DNA of 64,000 nt from Andeanibacterium sp036384795 (GTDB lineage Bacteria > Pseudomonadota > Alphaproteobacteria > Sphingomonadales > Sphingomonadaceae), in assembly GCA_036384795.1 (NCBI GenBank), contig DASVLP010000032.1:1-64000 (forward strand), written 5' to 3'. Below, piece by piece: positions 49,899 to 58,825 of the stretch. Under the pieces are notes generated by a model, which did no database searches, was not told the DNA's origin, and was given only the letters and a program-made list of their open reading frames with translations. Position 1 is the stretch's first letter. The number at the start of each line of letters is the position of its first letter. A program made the translations under genes and the position numbers.

Positions 49899-50858
49899 CT
49901 ACTCGATCCCCCGCACCCGCCGCGGCGGCTCGCGCCGCAAGGTCCACGCGCCGCTATTCACCCGCGCGACCACGCCTCCGAGCGTCGCGTCCTTGCCGTT
50001 CTGCAGCCGCACCATCAGCTGCGCGACCGAGCCTCCGCGCGGCTCGACCCCCAGCAGGGCGATCGCCCGCGCGAGCACGCGGATGCGGATCGCGGGTGGG
50101 GCGATCGGCGTATAGCGGATCTCGCCCTCGCCGACGCGCACCGCTTCGTCCCACTCGCGTTGCGCCGCCCATTGCAGCGCGCCTTCGGCGTCCGCGAGGT
50201 GCGCGGCGCTTGTCGCGATGCTCTCCACGTCGAGCCAGTCGGCCGACTTCAGCCCTTCGCGAATGCGCGCCCGGTCGAACCGCGGGTCTTCGTTGCTGGG
50301 GTCCTGCGCCGGCTCGAGCCGCGACGCGGCAACGAGCTCGGCCAGCTGCGCCCGCCGCCAGCCGAGCAGAGGGCGCAGCAGCGCGAGCTGGGTACCCGGA
50401 ACCACTCCGCGCGCCCGCACTCCGGCCAGCCCGGCCACCCCGCTGCCGCGGTTGAGCCGCATCAGCAGGGTTTCGGCCTGATCGTCGGCATGGTGCCCAG
50501 TCGCGAGCGCGCCTAGCCCGCGCTCCGCCATCCACTTACCGAGCGCCGCGTAGCGGACGGCCCGCGCCCGGTCCTGCAGGTTGCCCGGACCGACTTTGAC
50601 CGCGAGAATACTGTGCGGGATCCCGTAGGCGGCGCACAGCTCGGCCACCATCGCCGCCTCGCGCGCGCTTTCCGGCCTGAGGCCGTGATCCACCGTCGCG
50701 GCCTCGATCCGCTCGGGCATCGCGGCCTTGGCGAGGAGAAGCAAAGCGAGGCTGTCGGGCCCGCCCGAGACCGCCAGGCCGAGCCGCTCGCCGTCGGGCC
50801 AAAGCCTTGCGAGGTCGCCGGCGAAGCGCGCGATCAGCTTGTGCGGCAGCGCGTCAAT
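49899..50858 (-). CDS. tilS: tRNA(Ile)-lysidine synthetase
   Basis: About 319 residues. It modifies C34 of tRNA-Ile(CAU) to lysidine so that it reads AUA. The PP-loop SGGPDS lies at residues 31-36 and TVDHGLRPES plus GHHADDQAETLLMRL follow, all essential. No ATG, GTG or TTG in frame lies upstream of this PP-loop before a TGA at about 50861. The best candidate is ATT at 50858-50856, with AAGGTG seven bases upstream and overlapping the cpoB stop; CTG at 50849 is the alternative. The first normal-looking TTG (50744) would delete the PP-loop. The C-terminus is shorter than in E. coli. Translation is probably coupled to cpoB. Confidence 0.85.
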   Translation of the reverse strand: MDALPHKLIARFAGDLARLWPDGERLGLAVSGGPDSLALLLLAKAAMPERIEAATVDHGLRPESAREAAMVAELCAAYGIPHSILAVKVGPGNLQDRARAVRYAALGKWMAERGLGALATGHHADDQAETLLMRLNRGSGVAGLAGVRARGVVPGTQLALLRPLLGWRRAQLAELVAASRLEPAQDPSNEDPRFDRARIREGLKSADWLDVESIATSAAHLADAEGALQWAAQREWDEAVRVGEGEIRYTPIAPPAIRIRVLARAIALLGVEPRGGSVAQLMVRLQNGKDATLGGVVARVNSGAWTLRREPPRRVRGIE

Positions 50859-51804
50859 TGCACGTCACCTTGCCCTTGTCGGCCCGGTACTGGTCGCCGA
50901 GGCGGCCGGTCGCGAGGGCCGGATAAGTCTCGCCGAATTCGGCGAGCGCGATGCACGCGCGCTTGCTGTCCTTCAGCGCGATCATCGTCTCGGCGAGATA
51001 GAGCAGGCTGTCGGGAGCGCGTGCGCCTTGCTTGTCGGCCTGATAGTTCTTCAGGAACCACGCCGCCGCCTCTTTCGGCTTGCCGTCGTCGAGGTAGGCG
51101 CGGCCGAGCAGGTTGCGGCCATAGCTGATGCGCGCGTGCGTGGGATATTTGTCGACATAAAGCCGCAGCTGCTGCTCGGCTTCGGGGTAGAAGCCCGCCT
51201 CCCACAGGCGGAAGCCGTAGGTATATTCATCGTCGCCGGCGTCGTCGGTCTGCGGCTTCGCGATCTTCTGGACCGCCGCGACGCGTTCGGCGCTGGGGCG
51301 CGCGGGCTCCGCCGCCTTCGGCTCGGCCTGCGCCCTTGCGGGGGCGGACGGCTGCACCGGGCCGACTTTGGGCGGCACGGCCTCCGCCTGCACCGGGGCC
51401 CCGATCGCCGGGGGCTCGATCCGGGCCGCCGATTGGGCGGCCTCGATCTTGTCGACCCGCGCGGTGAGCTGGGCGAGCCCGTTGGCGTTTTCTTCAGTCT
51501 GCGCGGTCAGCTTGGCGAGCTGGCTTTCCACCGCGTCGAGCCGGCCGAGCACGTCGGTCATCGCGCTGGGCGCCGGCGGCGGCGGGGCGACGATCGGCCC
51601 CGCTGGCGTCACTTCCGGCGCGAAAGTCTTGCCCGCGCCATCGGGAAACACCTTGCGCTGCAGTGCACGAACTTCCGCCTCGACTTTCCTGAGCCGGGCA
51701 TCCGCATCGTCGGACTGGGCGGCGGCCGGAATCGCGCCGAGGCTCGTGCCGGCAAAGGCCAGCGCCAGCGCAACCAGCCGAATCCGCCCTTTCGCGGTGA
51801 TCAT
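50854..51804 (-). CDS. cpoB: CpoB/YbgF-like TPR periplasmic protein
   Basis: A 316-residue exported protein. A signal peptide ends near AIPAAAQ (about residue 30). A short coiled coil follows (DARLRKVEAEVRALQRKV, and DVLGRLDAVESQLAKLTAQ), then a Pro/Ala linker and, from about residue 205, TPR repeats (YTYGFRLWEAGFYPEAEQQL, then YPTHARISYGRNLLGRAYL). This order is that of CpoB/YbgF of the Tol-Pal system. tol and pal genes are not adjacent; tilS follows with overlapping stop/start, an arrangement seen in other alphaproteobacteria. ATG 51804 has GGAGGAGGGA upstream. Confidence 0.8.
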   Translation of the reverse strand: MITAKGRIRLVALALAFAGTSLGAIPAAAQSDDADARLRKVEAEVRALQRKVFPDGAGKTFAPEVTPAGPIVAPPPPAPSAMTDVLGRLDAVESQLAKLTAQTEENANGLAQLTARVDKIEAAQSAARIEPPAIGAPVQAEAVPPKVGPVQPSAPARAQAEPKAAEPARPSAERVAAVQKIAKPQTDDAGDDEYTYGFRLWEAGFYPEAEQQLRLYVDKYPTHARISYGRNLLGRAYLDDGKPKEAAAWFLKNYQADKQGARAPDSLLYLAETMIALKDSKRACIALAEFGETYPALATGRLGDQYRADKGKVTCN

Positions 51805-51922
51805 CGTGGAATCCCTCCTCCTCGAACCTACTTTGCGGACCTGCCACAGCCTCGCCAACCTCGGCTGAACAAGCCCGCGATCTGTGCCAAGCCGGGATTC
51901 GCTTGTCGAGTTGGCGGCCCGC

Positions 51923-52771
51923 CTAACCTGTGGGCGATGCCGCAGGCGCAGGCGTAATGGACGCCGCAGCGGCGGGCGCGGGAGCGGCCGCGCGCGCAAG
52001 CAGCGCGGCGGCGGTCACCGGCACGTCCTTCATCCGGCCCTGCCGCTCGGCCAGCTTCGGCACCGGCTTGCCGCCGACGGTGATCGCCAGCGCGTCCGGC
52101 CGCCCGGTCCACAGCATCGGGCCCTGCGCATCGGCCGGCACCGTGTAGCTTTCGCCGAGCGCCATCTGCTTCTGCATCAGCTGGCGGCCGGTACTATCGT
52201 AGAACTTGACCCAGATATCGGGCGCGAGCGCCGTGAACGTGACCGGGCCGGACAGGTTCGCCGGAACCGCCGCAACGGGCGCCGTCCGCGGCTTCGCGGG
52301 GACCGCCTTGTTTGTTTCGCCCGGCGCGGGAAGATCGCCGGCGGGCGCGATGTAGCTCGACCACAGGAACACCGAGCCGCCCACGAACAGCAAGAGCGCC
52401 GCCAATGCCGACAGCCACGCGAGCCGCCCGGAAGGAACACGCGCCGGATCGCCCGGTTCGAAAGTTGCCGCCGACCGCGTCGAGCCCGGCATCTCGGTGC
52501 GCGAAATCTCCTCGCGCACTTCGCGCGCGATGCGATCGGAATCGAGGCCGAGCGCGCGCGCATAGGTGCGCGAGAAGCCCACCGCATACGTACGCCCGGG
52601 CAAGGCGGCGAAATCGTCGGTCTCGATCAGTCCCAGGTGGCGCTCGGTAATCCGGGTTTCGGCTGACAATTGCGCGAGGCTCAGGCCTTTCGCCTCGCGC
52701 GCGGCACGCAACTGCTCGCCAACGGTCGCCGGCAGCCGGGGCTGCGCTTCCGTTTCTCCGTCCTCTTCCAT
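51923..52771 (-). CDS. RodZ-like protein (Cro/CI HTH, TM, DUF4115)
   Basis: A 282-residue membrane protein. Residues about 17-85 form a Cro/CI-type helix-turn-helix (GEQLRAAREAKGLSLAQLS, then GFSRTYARALGLD), a single membrane helix lies at about 117-138, and the periplasmic DUF4115 domain has DIWVKFYDSTGRQLMQKQMALGE. The architecture is that of RodZ, which links MreB to the wall elongasome. The ATG at 52771 has GGGAGC six to seven bases upstream; an earlier in-frame start at 52822 lacks one. It lies between cpoB and ptsP on the same strand. Confidence 0.85.
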   Translation of the reverse strand: MEEDGETEAQPRLPATVGEQLRAAREAKGLSLAQLSAETRITERHLGLIETDDFAALPGRTYAVGFSRTYARALGLDSDRIAREVREEISRTEMPGSTRSAATFEPGDPARVPSGRLAWLSALAALLLFVGGSVFLWSSYIAPAGDLPAPGETNKAVPAKPRTAPVAAVPANLSGPVTFTALAPDIWVKFYDSTGRQLMQKQMALGESYTVPADAQGPMLWTGRPDALAITVGGKPVPKLAERQGRMKDVPVTAAALLARAAAPAPAAAASITPAPAASPTG

Positions 52772-52900
52772 TCGCGCTCCCGCTTCGTTGGGACGTTCGC
52801 GACGCACCCCGTTCGCGGTCAAAAGATGGGGCGACCAGCCAAGTCAAGCGCCCGTCGCGCCATTCGCTCACCCGCTCGACAGGGCGAACGCTGCGCGCGA

Positions 52901-55180
52901 CTAATCGACATCGATCCGGCGCTCGCCGGCCCAATGCTCGAGCGCCTTGCGCATGTCGGGGGGCGGCGCGGCGAGCCAGCCGGTCATCGCCTCGCGCAGC
53001 GGCGCGAGATCGACCTTGCGCACCAGCGACTTGATCGGCCCGACGGAGGCGGGCGTGATCGAAAAGCGCTCGATCCCCAGGCCCAGCAAGGCGAGCGCCT
53101 CGAGCCGCCGCCCACCCATCTCCCCGCAGACGGTGACAGCCACATCGCGCCCCGCAGTGCCCAGCACCACCCGGCGGATGAACCGCAGGATCGAGGGGCT
53201 GACCCAATCGTAGCGCTCGGCAAGCTTGGGATTCGCGCGATCGGCGGCGAACAGGAACTGGGTCAGATCGTTGGTGCCGATCGACAGGAACTTGATCTTG
53301 GGCAGCAGCAGGTCAAGCACTTCGGCGAGCGCCGGCACTTCCAGCATCACGCCGTAATTGATCGTCTCGGGCAGCGGCTTCTTCTGCTTGGCGAGGAATT
53401 CGAGCTGCTGTTCGAACAAGTCCCGCGCGGCGTCGAATTCCCACGGCTCCGACACCATCGGAAACATCACGTTGAGCGTGCGCCCGCCGGCCGCCTCGAG
53501 CAATGCGCGCGCCTGCGCCTTGAGCAGTCCTTCACGCTCCAGCGCGAGGCGCAATGCGCGCCAGCCCATCGCCGGATTCTCGTCGCCGTCGGCGCTTTCG
53601 CTGCGCAAGTAGGGCAAGGTCTTGTCGCCGCCGATGTCGACCGTGCGGAACACCACGGGCTTTTCCCCAGCGGCGTCGAGCACGTCGCGGTAGAGCCTGG
53701 TCTGCCGCTCGCGCTGCGGCATCGTCGCCGAGACGAGGAACTGGAACTCGGTGCGGAACAATCCGATCCCGTCGGCGCCGGTGAGCGCCAGGTTGGCGAT
53801 ATCGTCGTGCAGGCCGGCGTTCATCATCACCGTGATGCGGGTGCCGTCCTTGCTGAACGGCTCGACCTCGCGGAGTTTGGCATAGGCCGCCTGGCGCTCC
53901 TTGCTCCTCGCAAAGCGGCCCTTGAAGGCCTCGACCAGCGGCGGGGAGGGCCGTGCGGTGACGATCCCCTGGTCGCCGTCGAGCAGCAGCAGGTCGCCCT
54001 CGCGCACGAGCGCGCGGGCATTGCGCACCCGGCCGATCACCGGCACGCCCATCGCCCGCGCGACGATCACCACGTGCGCGGTGAGCGAACCTTCCTCGAG
54101 CACCACGCCCTTCAGCCGCCGGCGGTCGTATTCGAGCAGTTCCGCCGGCCCCAGGTTGCGCGCGATCAGGATCGCGTCCTCGCGCAAGCCGGCGCTCGCG
54201 GCCGTGCCGACCTGCCCCGAGACGATGCGCAGCAGGCGGTTCGCGAGGTCTTCCAGATCGTGCATGCGGTCGGCAAGCAGCGGATCGTCGATCTCGCGCA
54301 TCCGCATCCGGGTACGCTGCTGGACGCGCTCGATCGCCGCCTCGGCGGTGAGGCCGGAATCGATCGCCTCGTTGATCCGCCGGCTCCAGCCTTCGTCGTA
54401 GGCGAACATCTTGTAGGTCTCGAGCACTTCCTCGTGCTCGCCGCCGACCCCGAACTCGGCCTGGTTCGCCATCTGCTCGATCTGCTCGCGCATCCGGTCG
54501 AACGCGTGATAGACCCGCTGGCGCTCGGCCTCGGTGTCTTCGGCGACGATATGCTCGATGTCGATCCGCGGCTGGTGGAACACCGCCTTGCCCGACGCGA
54601 GCCCCTTGACCAGCGCCAGGCCCCGCAAGGTATCCGGCTCGGTCGACGCGGCGCCGCGGCCCGCCGCATCTTCGGAATCCACCAGCCCGGCGTTGTCGAT
54701 CATCTCGGCAATCACCATCGCGACGGTCTGCAGCGCCTCGATCTCGACTTCCTCATAGCGCCGCGGCTCGACATGCTGGACGGTGAGCACGCCGATCGAA
54801 CGCTCGCGCCGCACGATCGGCACGCCGGCGAACGAATGGAACTTCTCCTCGCCGGTTTCGGGGCGATACTGGAACTCGGGATGCGCGGTCGCCTCGGCAA
54901 GGTTGAGCGTTTCGACATTGGCGGCGATCGTTCCGGTCAGGCCTTCGCCCACACCCATGCGGGTGACGTGAACCGCGCTCTGCTCGAGCCCGCGGGTAGC
55001 GAACAGCTCGAGCATTCCCTCGCGCAGCAGGTAGATCGAACAGACCTCGCTATCCAGCGCCTCGCCGATGATCTCGACGACCTGGTTGAGCTTACCCTGC
55101 GGGTGCAGGCGCGAAGCCATCACCTCGTGAAGCTGGGTGAGGATCGACCTCGCGGCGGCGGCGGCGCTCAGCATGTCCAC
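52901..55180 (-). CDS. ptsP: PEP-protein phosphotransferase PtsP (EI-Ntr)
   Basis: A 759-residue enzyme I of the nitrogen phosphotransferase system. A GAF domain occupies about residues 20-165 (FHSFAGVPIVRRERSIGVLTVQ). The PEP-utiliser N-domain follows; the phosphorylated histidine is His369 in LTAHVVIVARAMGVPV. The C-terminal TIM barrel has GIGLFRTEF, LPYLRSESADGDENPAMGWR and SIGTNDLTQF, with catalytic Cys in VCGEMGG. It phosphorylates NPr and then EIIA-Ntr, coupling nitrogen state to potassium and stress regulation. Its partner genes are not in the window. Confidence 0.96.
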   Translation of the reverse strand: MDMLSAAAAARSILTQLHEVMASRLHPQGKLNQVVEIIGEALDSEVCSIYLLREGMLELFATRGLEQSAVHVTRMGVGEGLTGTIAANVETLNLAEATAHPEFQYRPETGEEKFHSFAGVPIVRRERSIGVLTVQHVEPRRYEEVEIEALQTVAMVIAEMIDNAGLVDSEDAAGRGAASTEPDTLRGLALVKGLASGKAVFHQPRIDIEHIVAEDTEAERQRVYHAFDRMREQIEQMANQAEFGVGGEHEEVLETYKMFAYDEGWSRRINEAIDSGLTAEAAIERVQQRTRMRMREIDDPLLADRMHDLEDLANRLLRIVSGQVGTAASAGLREDAILIARNLGPAELLEYDRRRLKGVVLEEGSLTAHVVIVARAMGVPVIGRVRNARALVREGDLLLLDGDQGIVTARPSPPLVEAFKGRFARSKERQAAYAKLREVEPFSKDGTRITVMMNAGLHDDIANLALTGADGIGLFRTEFQFLVSATMPQRERQTRLYRDVLDAAGEKPVVFRTVDIGGDKTLPYLRSESADGDENPAMGWRALRLALEREGLLKAQARALLEAAGGRTLNVMFPMVSEPWEFDAARDLFEQQLEFLAKQKKPLPETINYGVMLEVPALAEVLDLLLPKIKFLSIGTNDLTQFLFAADRANPKLAERYDWVSPSILRFIRRVVLGTAGRDVAVTVCGEMGGRRLEALALLGLGIERFSITPASVGPIKSLVRKVDLAPLREAMTGWLAAPPPDMRKALEHWAGERRIDVD

Positions 55181-55281
55181 CGCCTATCGCACAATCGCCC
55201 GCATGGGAATGTCTGCGGAGCGTGTGCGATCGGCAGAACGCGCGGATGCGCTGCGCCGACGCGGGGAAGCGTCGCTTCGAG

Positions 55282-55437
55282 CTAGCGCTGGGTCAGTTCT
55301 TCCTTGATCCTCAGCTTCTGCTTCTTCAACGTCTGGAGGATCGCGTTATCGGGGAATGGGCGGTTCATCTCTTCGCGGATGCGTTGCTCGAGCCCGTGGT
55401 GCTTGGACTGCAATGCGGCGGTGTGAGATGAATCCAT
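55282..55437 (-). CDS. DUF465 (YdcH-like) small protein
   Basis: A 51-residue protein found by direct translation: start MDSSHTAALQSKHHGLEQ, then FPDNAILQTLKKQKLRIKEE. The pattern of two short helices with KKQKLRIKEE is the DUF465/YdcH family, function unknown. The ATG at 55437 has an AAAGGAG site seven bases upstream, and the stop is TAG at 55282. It is divergent from a second gene of the same family at 55633. ptsP lies 101 bases downstream on the same strand. Confidence 0.85.
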   Translation of the reverse strand: MDSSHTAALQSKHHGLEQRIREEMNRPFPDNAILQTLKKQKLRIKEELTQR

Positions 55438-55632
55438 GGCTTGCTCCTTTTACCAGCCTGCGGCCGATCGGCCCGAAGACCCCGGCGACTCGCCTGGCGG
55501 CGGAGCCGCGCGTTGTCATCACATCATAGTAGTCGTAAATTCTCAATTAGCGCGGCCCCTGCGGTGGGGATAAGCAGACATGCGGCGGATGGAGTCGGGC
55601 CCGGATCGAGGGCCCTTGGGGAGCGATCGGCC

Positions 55633-55830
55633 GTGACCGACGAAGAGATGCGCAAACAGTTGGCAGGTCTGAAAGTCGAGCATCGCGATCTCGATGCAGC
55701 GATCGAGGCGCTGACCGGCGCGGGCATCCAGGACCAGCTCCAGATTGCGCGCCTCAAGAAGCGCAAGCTGCGGCTCAAGGACCAGATCGCGATGATCGAG
55801 GATTATCTGACGCCGGATATCATCGCCTGA
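55633..55830 (+). CDS. second DUF465 small protein
   Basis: A 65-residue paralogue. The core LKVEHRDLDAAIEALTG and LQIARLKKRKLRLKDQIAMIE corresponds to the helix pair of the neighbouring divergent DUF465 gene. The GTG at 55633 has GGGGAG about ten bases upstream; ATG at 55648 is an alternative. A DUF1465 gene follows after 95 bases. Function unknown; the two divergent copies suggest local duplication. Confidence 0.8.
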   Translation: MTDEEMRKQLAGLKVEHRDLDAAIEALTGAGIQDQLQIARLKKRKLRLKDQIAMIEDYLTPDIIA

Positions 55831-55925
55831 ACCGTTCCCGTTTGGCACAGTCCCGAAATGGCGCGGGAAAAGCTCCAGGCGGGCGCTGGCGAAGCCCCGG
55901 ACGGAAAGCTAGCGATCGAGATCAG

Positions 55926-56381
55926 ATGACTGCCGCAACCGACATCAACCCGCACATCATCGACGCGCTCTACAGCGAGGCCCTGCTGCTCGCCGACGAA
56001 GTGCGCGGCGCGTTCGACTTGTCCGGCCGGCTCGAGCGCACGAGCCAGAACGAGGACCTGGCGCGGATCGCGATGAGCTGCGAGGCGCTGCGCACGACCA
56101 CCCGCATGATGCACGTGATCGCGTGGCTGCTGAACCAGCGCGCCTACTTCAACGGCGAGCTGTCGGAGCTCCAGCTGCGGCGCCATGGACGCCTGCCGAC
56201 GAAGACCGCACGCTCCGATCCCGAACAGCTCGCGCTGCTCGATCCGGCGATCCGCGGCCTGGTGCTCACCACCGAGCGGCTCTATGCGCGGATCGAGCGG
56301 CTCGACCACGCGTGGCAGGAAAACTTCCGCGCGCAGCCGAACGCGGTCCAGCGCCTGCGCGAGCGCCTGGCGCAGATCTAG
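55926..56381 (+). CDS. DUF1465 family protein
   Basis: A 151-residue mostly helical protein. The segment HIIDALYSEALLLADEVRGAFD opens the family domain, followed by ARIAMSCEALRTTTRMMHVIAWLLNQRA. DUF1465 is found almost only in alphaproteobacteria and has no established role. Start at the ATG at 55926 gives the usual short N-terminus; the frame is open back to 55842. Its stop overlaps the convergent glpK stop by four bases. Confidence 0.88.
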   Translation: MTAATDINPHIIDALYSEALLLADEVRGAFDLSGRLERTSQNEDLARIAMSCEALRTTTRMMHVIAWLLNQRAYFNGELSELQLRRHGRLPTKTARSDPEQLALLDPAIRGLVLTTERLYARIERLDHAWQENFRAQPNAVQRLRERLAQI

Positions 56382-57847
56382 ACCGCGGCCAGCGCTTTCG
56401 CCCATCGGGCGAGGCGTTCCCGCCGCACGTCCTCGCTCATTGCCGGCTCGAACTTGCGCGAGGCGCCGCGCATCGCTTGCGCCGCTTCGGAAAGGTTCGC
56501 GAACAGGCCGGCGCCGAGCCCGGCGAGCATCGCCGCGCCGAGCGCGGTGGTTTCGGTCATGTCGGGCCGCTCGACCGGGATGTCGAGCACGTCGGCGAGA
56601 TCCTGCGCCATCCAGTCGTTGGCGCTCATCCCGCCGTCGATCCTGAGCGAGGTCCACGGCGCCCCGTCGGCGGCGAAGGCTTGCGCGAGGTCCCAGGTCT
56701 GGTGCGCCATCGCCTCAAGCGCGGCACGGGCGATCTCGGCCTTGCCGGCGGCGAAACTCAGGCCGGTGATCGCCCCGCGCGCTTCCGGCCGCCAGTGGGG
56801 CGCACCGAGGCCGGTGTGCGCAGGGACGATCGCGACCCCGGCGCTGTCCGGCACCGAGCGGGCGAGCGCTTCGGTCTCCTCCGCGCTGGCGATGATGCCG
56901 AGCGTGTCGCGCAGCCATTTGATCAGGCTGCCGGCGACGAACACCGAGCCTTCCAGCGCATAAGTGCGCTGGCCCGCGAGCTGCCACAGCACCGTGCCGA
57001 GCAGCCGGCGCTCCGAGCGCGGCGGCGCGGTACCCGCGTTGGCGAGCACGAATGCGCCCGTGCCGTAAGTCGCCTTGGTCTCGCCCGCTGCGAGGCAGCC
57101 CTGCCCGATCGTCGCCGCCTGCTGGTCGCCCGCCATCCCGGCGATCGGGATCGGCGCGCCGAACACCTCGGGCAGCGTCGCCCCGAACCTGCCGGCGCTG
57201 TCGACCACTTCGGGCAACGCGCCGCGCGGCACTCCGATCAGCTCGCACAGGGCCGGGTCCCAGCTTGGCGCGGCGAGCGGCAGCAGCAGCGTGCGGCTGG
57301 CGTTGCTGGCGTCGGAGAGGTGCGCGCCGCCGGTGAGCTTCCACACCAGCCAGCTCTCGACGGTGCCGAGCGCCAGGCGGTTCGCCCTGGCAGCCCCGGC
57401 GACCGCCGGTTCGTTGTCGAGCAGCCAGCGCATCTTGGTGCCTGAGAAATAGGGATCGAGCAGCAAGCCCGTCTCCCGCTGCACGAACGGCTCGTGTCCG
57501 GCTTCTCGCAGCGCGGCGCAGAATTCGGCGGTGCGGCGGTCCTGCCAGACGATCGCGTGCGCCAGCGGCTCGCCGGTCGTCTTGTCCCACGCGACGGTGG
57601 TCTCGCGCTGATTGGCAATGCCGATGGCGCCGATCCGGCCGGGCCCTCCTGCCCGGTCGACCAGCTCGCGCGCGCAGGAAAGCGTCTTCGCCCAGATCTC
57701 CGCCGCATCGTGCCCGACCCAGCCCGGGTGCGGATAGTATTGGGTGAGCTCGCGCTGGGCGATGCCGTGCAGGCCGCCGTCGGGCGCGAACAGCATCGCG
57801 CGGGTCGAGCCGGTGCCTTCGTCGAGCACCAGGATGAAGTCGGACAT
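56378..57847 (-). CDS. glpK: glycerol kinase
   Basis: A 489-residue FGGY-family kinase making glycerol-3-phosphate. The N-terminal loop is LVLDEGTGSTRAMLF, then GWVGHDAAEIWAKT, the metal region and GIANQRETTVAWDKTTGEP, VWQDRRTAEFC. C-terminal domain: LRIDGGMSANDWMAQDLAD. All hallmarks are intact. glpF or glpD is not adjacent, so it is an isolated copy. A GGGGGAG site precedes the ATG at 57847. The divergent MBL-fold gene starts only 34 bases away. Confidence 0.95.
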   Translation of the reverse strand: MSDFILVLDEGTGSTRAMLFAPDGGLHGIAQRELTQYYPHPGWVGHDAAEIWAKTLSCARELVDRAGGPGRIGAIGIANQRETTVAWDKTTGEPLAHAIVWQDRRTAEFCAALREAGHEPFVQRETGLLLDPYFSGTKMRWLLDNEPAVAGAARANRLALGTVESWLVWKLTGGAHLSDASNASRTLLLPLAAPSWDPALCELIGVPRGALPEVVDSAGRFGATLPEVFGAPIPIAGMAGDQQAATIGQGCLAAGETKATYGTGAFVLANAGTAPPRSERRLLGTVLWQLAGQRTYALEGSVFVAGSLIKWLRDTLGIIASAEETEALARSVPDSAGVAIVPAHTGLGAPHWRPEARGAITGLSFAAGKAEIARAALEAMAHQTWDLAQAFAADGAPWTSLRIDGGMSANDWMAQDLADVLDIPVERPDMTETTALGAAMLAGLGAGLFANLSEAAQAMRGASRKFEPAMSEDVRRERLARWAKALAAV

Positions 57848-57881
57848 GGCAATACTCCCCCGCCCGCGCCATATGCCGTGC

Positions 57882-58760
57882 ATGGCCCTGCCCCCGCAAC
57901 CCTGGCCGACCGATGTCGTCGAGCAGCTCGAGCCGCTGGTGCGCCGGGTGCTTGCGGCCAATCCGTCGCCTTACACGTACACCGGCACCCAGACCTACCT
58001 GGTCGGGAACGGGAACGAGCTGGCAGTGATCGATCCCGGGCCCGATGAGCCGGAGCATCTTGCGGCGCTGCTGGCGGCGATCGGCCGGGCGAAAGTCGTC
58101 GCGATCGCCTGTACCCACACCCATCGCGACCATTCGCCCGCGGCGGCACCGCTGGCGAAGGAGACCGGCGCGCCGATCGTCGGCTGCGCTCCGCTGGTGG
58201 TCGAAAGCGGCGAGCCGCGGATCGATGCGCCGTTCGACCGCGACTACCGCCCCGATCGGGTGCTGGCGGACGGCGAGCAACTCGCGGGCGAGGGCTGGAC
58301 GCTGACGGCAGTCGCCACCCCCGGCCATACCTCGAACCACTTGTGCTATGCGCTCGAGGAAAGCGGCGCGCTGTTCACCGGCGACCACGTAATGGGCTGG
58401 TCGACCAGCGTGGTGGTGCCGCCCGACGGCGACATGGCCGACTACATGGCCAGCCTCGACAAGCTCCACGCCCGCAGCGACCGCATCTACTATCCCGCGC
58501 ACGGCCCGGCGGTGGCCAATCCCCGACAACTGGTGCGCGGCATGATCGGCCATCGCCGCCAGCGCGAGCGCCAGATCGTCAGGCTGCTCGGCGAGGGGCC
58601 CCACCGCGTGGCCGAGCTGGTGCCGCGGATGTACAAGGGCATCGAGGAACGGCTGTGGACCGCCGCCGGACAATCGGTGCTTGCTCACCTGATCGAGCTC
58701 GAACGGCAAGGCCGCGCGGTCCGCGTGGGCGACGTGTGGACCCTCGCCGCGGCAGATTGA
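57882..58760 (+). CDS. MBL-fold metallo-hydrolase (LACTB2-like)
   Basis: A 292-residue member of the metallo-beta-lactamase superfamily. The metal motif is CTHTHRDHSPAA (H-x-H-x-D-H), with further ligands in ATPGHTSNHLCYALEE and ALFTGDHVMGW. The C-terminal winged-helix segment (VLAHLIELERQGRAVRVGDVW) is typical of the LACTB2/RNase-like branch, and TYLVGNGNELAVIDPGP is the opening strand. Substrate not determined; nucleic acid or thioester cleavage is possible. ATG 57882 is preferred over 57873. Shares the short intergenic with glpK. Confidence 0.88.
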   Translation: MALPPQPWPTDVVEQLEPLVRRVLAANPSPYTYTGTQTYLVGNGNELAVIDPGPDEPEHLAALLAAIGRAKVVAIACTHTHRDHSPAAAPLAKETGAPIVGCAPLVVESGEPRIDAPFDRDYRPDRVLADGEQLAGEGWTLTAVATPGHTSNHLCYALEESGALFTGDHVMGWSTSVVVPPDGDMADYMASLDKLHARSDRIYYPAHGPAVANPRQLVRGMIGHRRQRERQIVRLLGEGPHRVAELVPRMYKGIEERLWTAAGQSVLAHLIELERQGRAVRVGDVWTLAAAD

Positions 58761-58825
58761 CTCGCCTTGGTTTCGGGCGCACCCCACGGCTATCGTTGAC
58801 CGGCTTGCAGGGGGAGTCTCAAGCC

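Noticed and set aside
52670..55285. 871-codon plus-strand open frame opposite ptsP
   Set aside because: Composition is His/Arg/Gly-rich with no domain, and ptsP on the other strand is fully conserved. Shadow frame.
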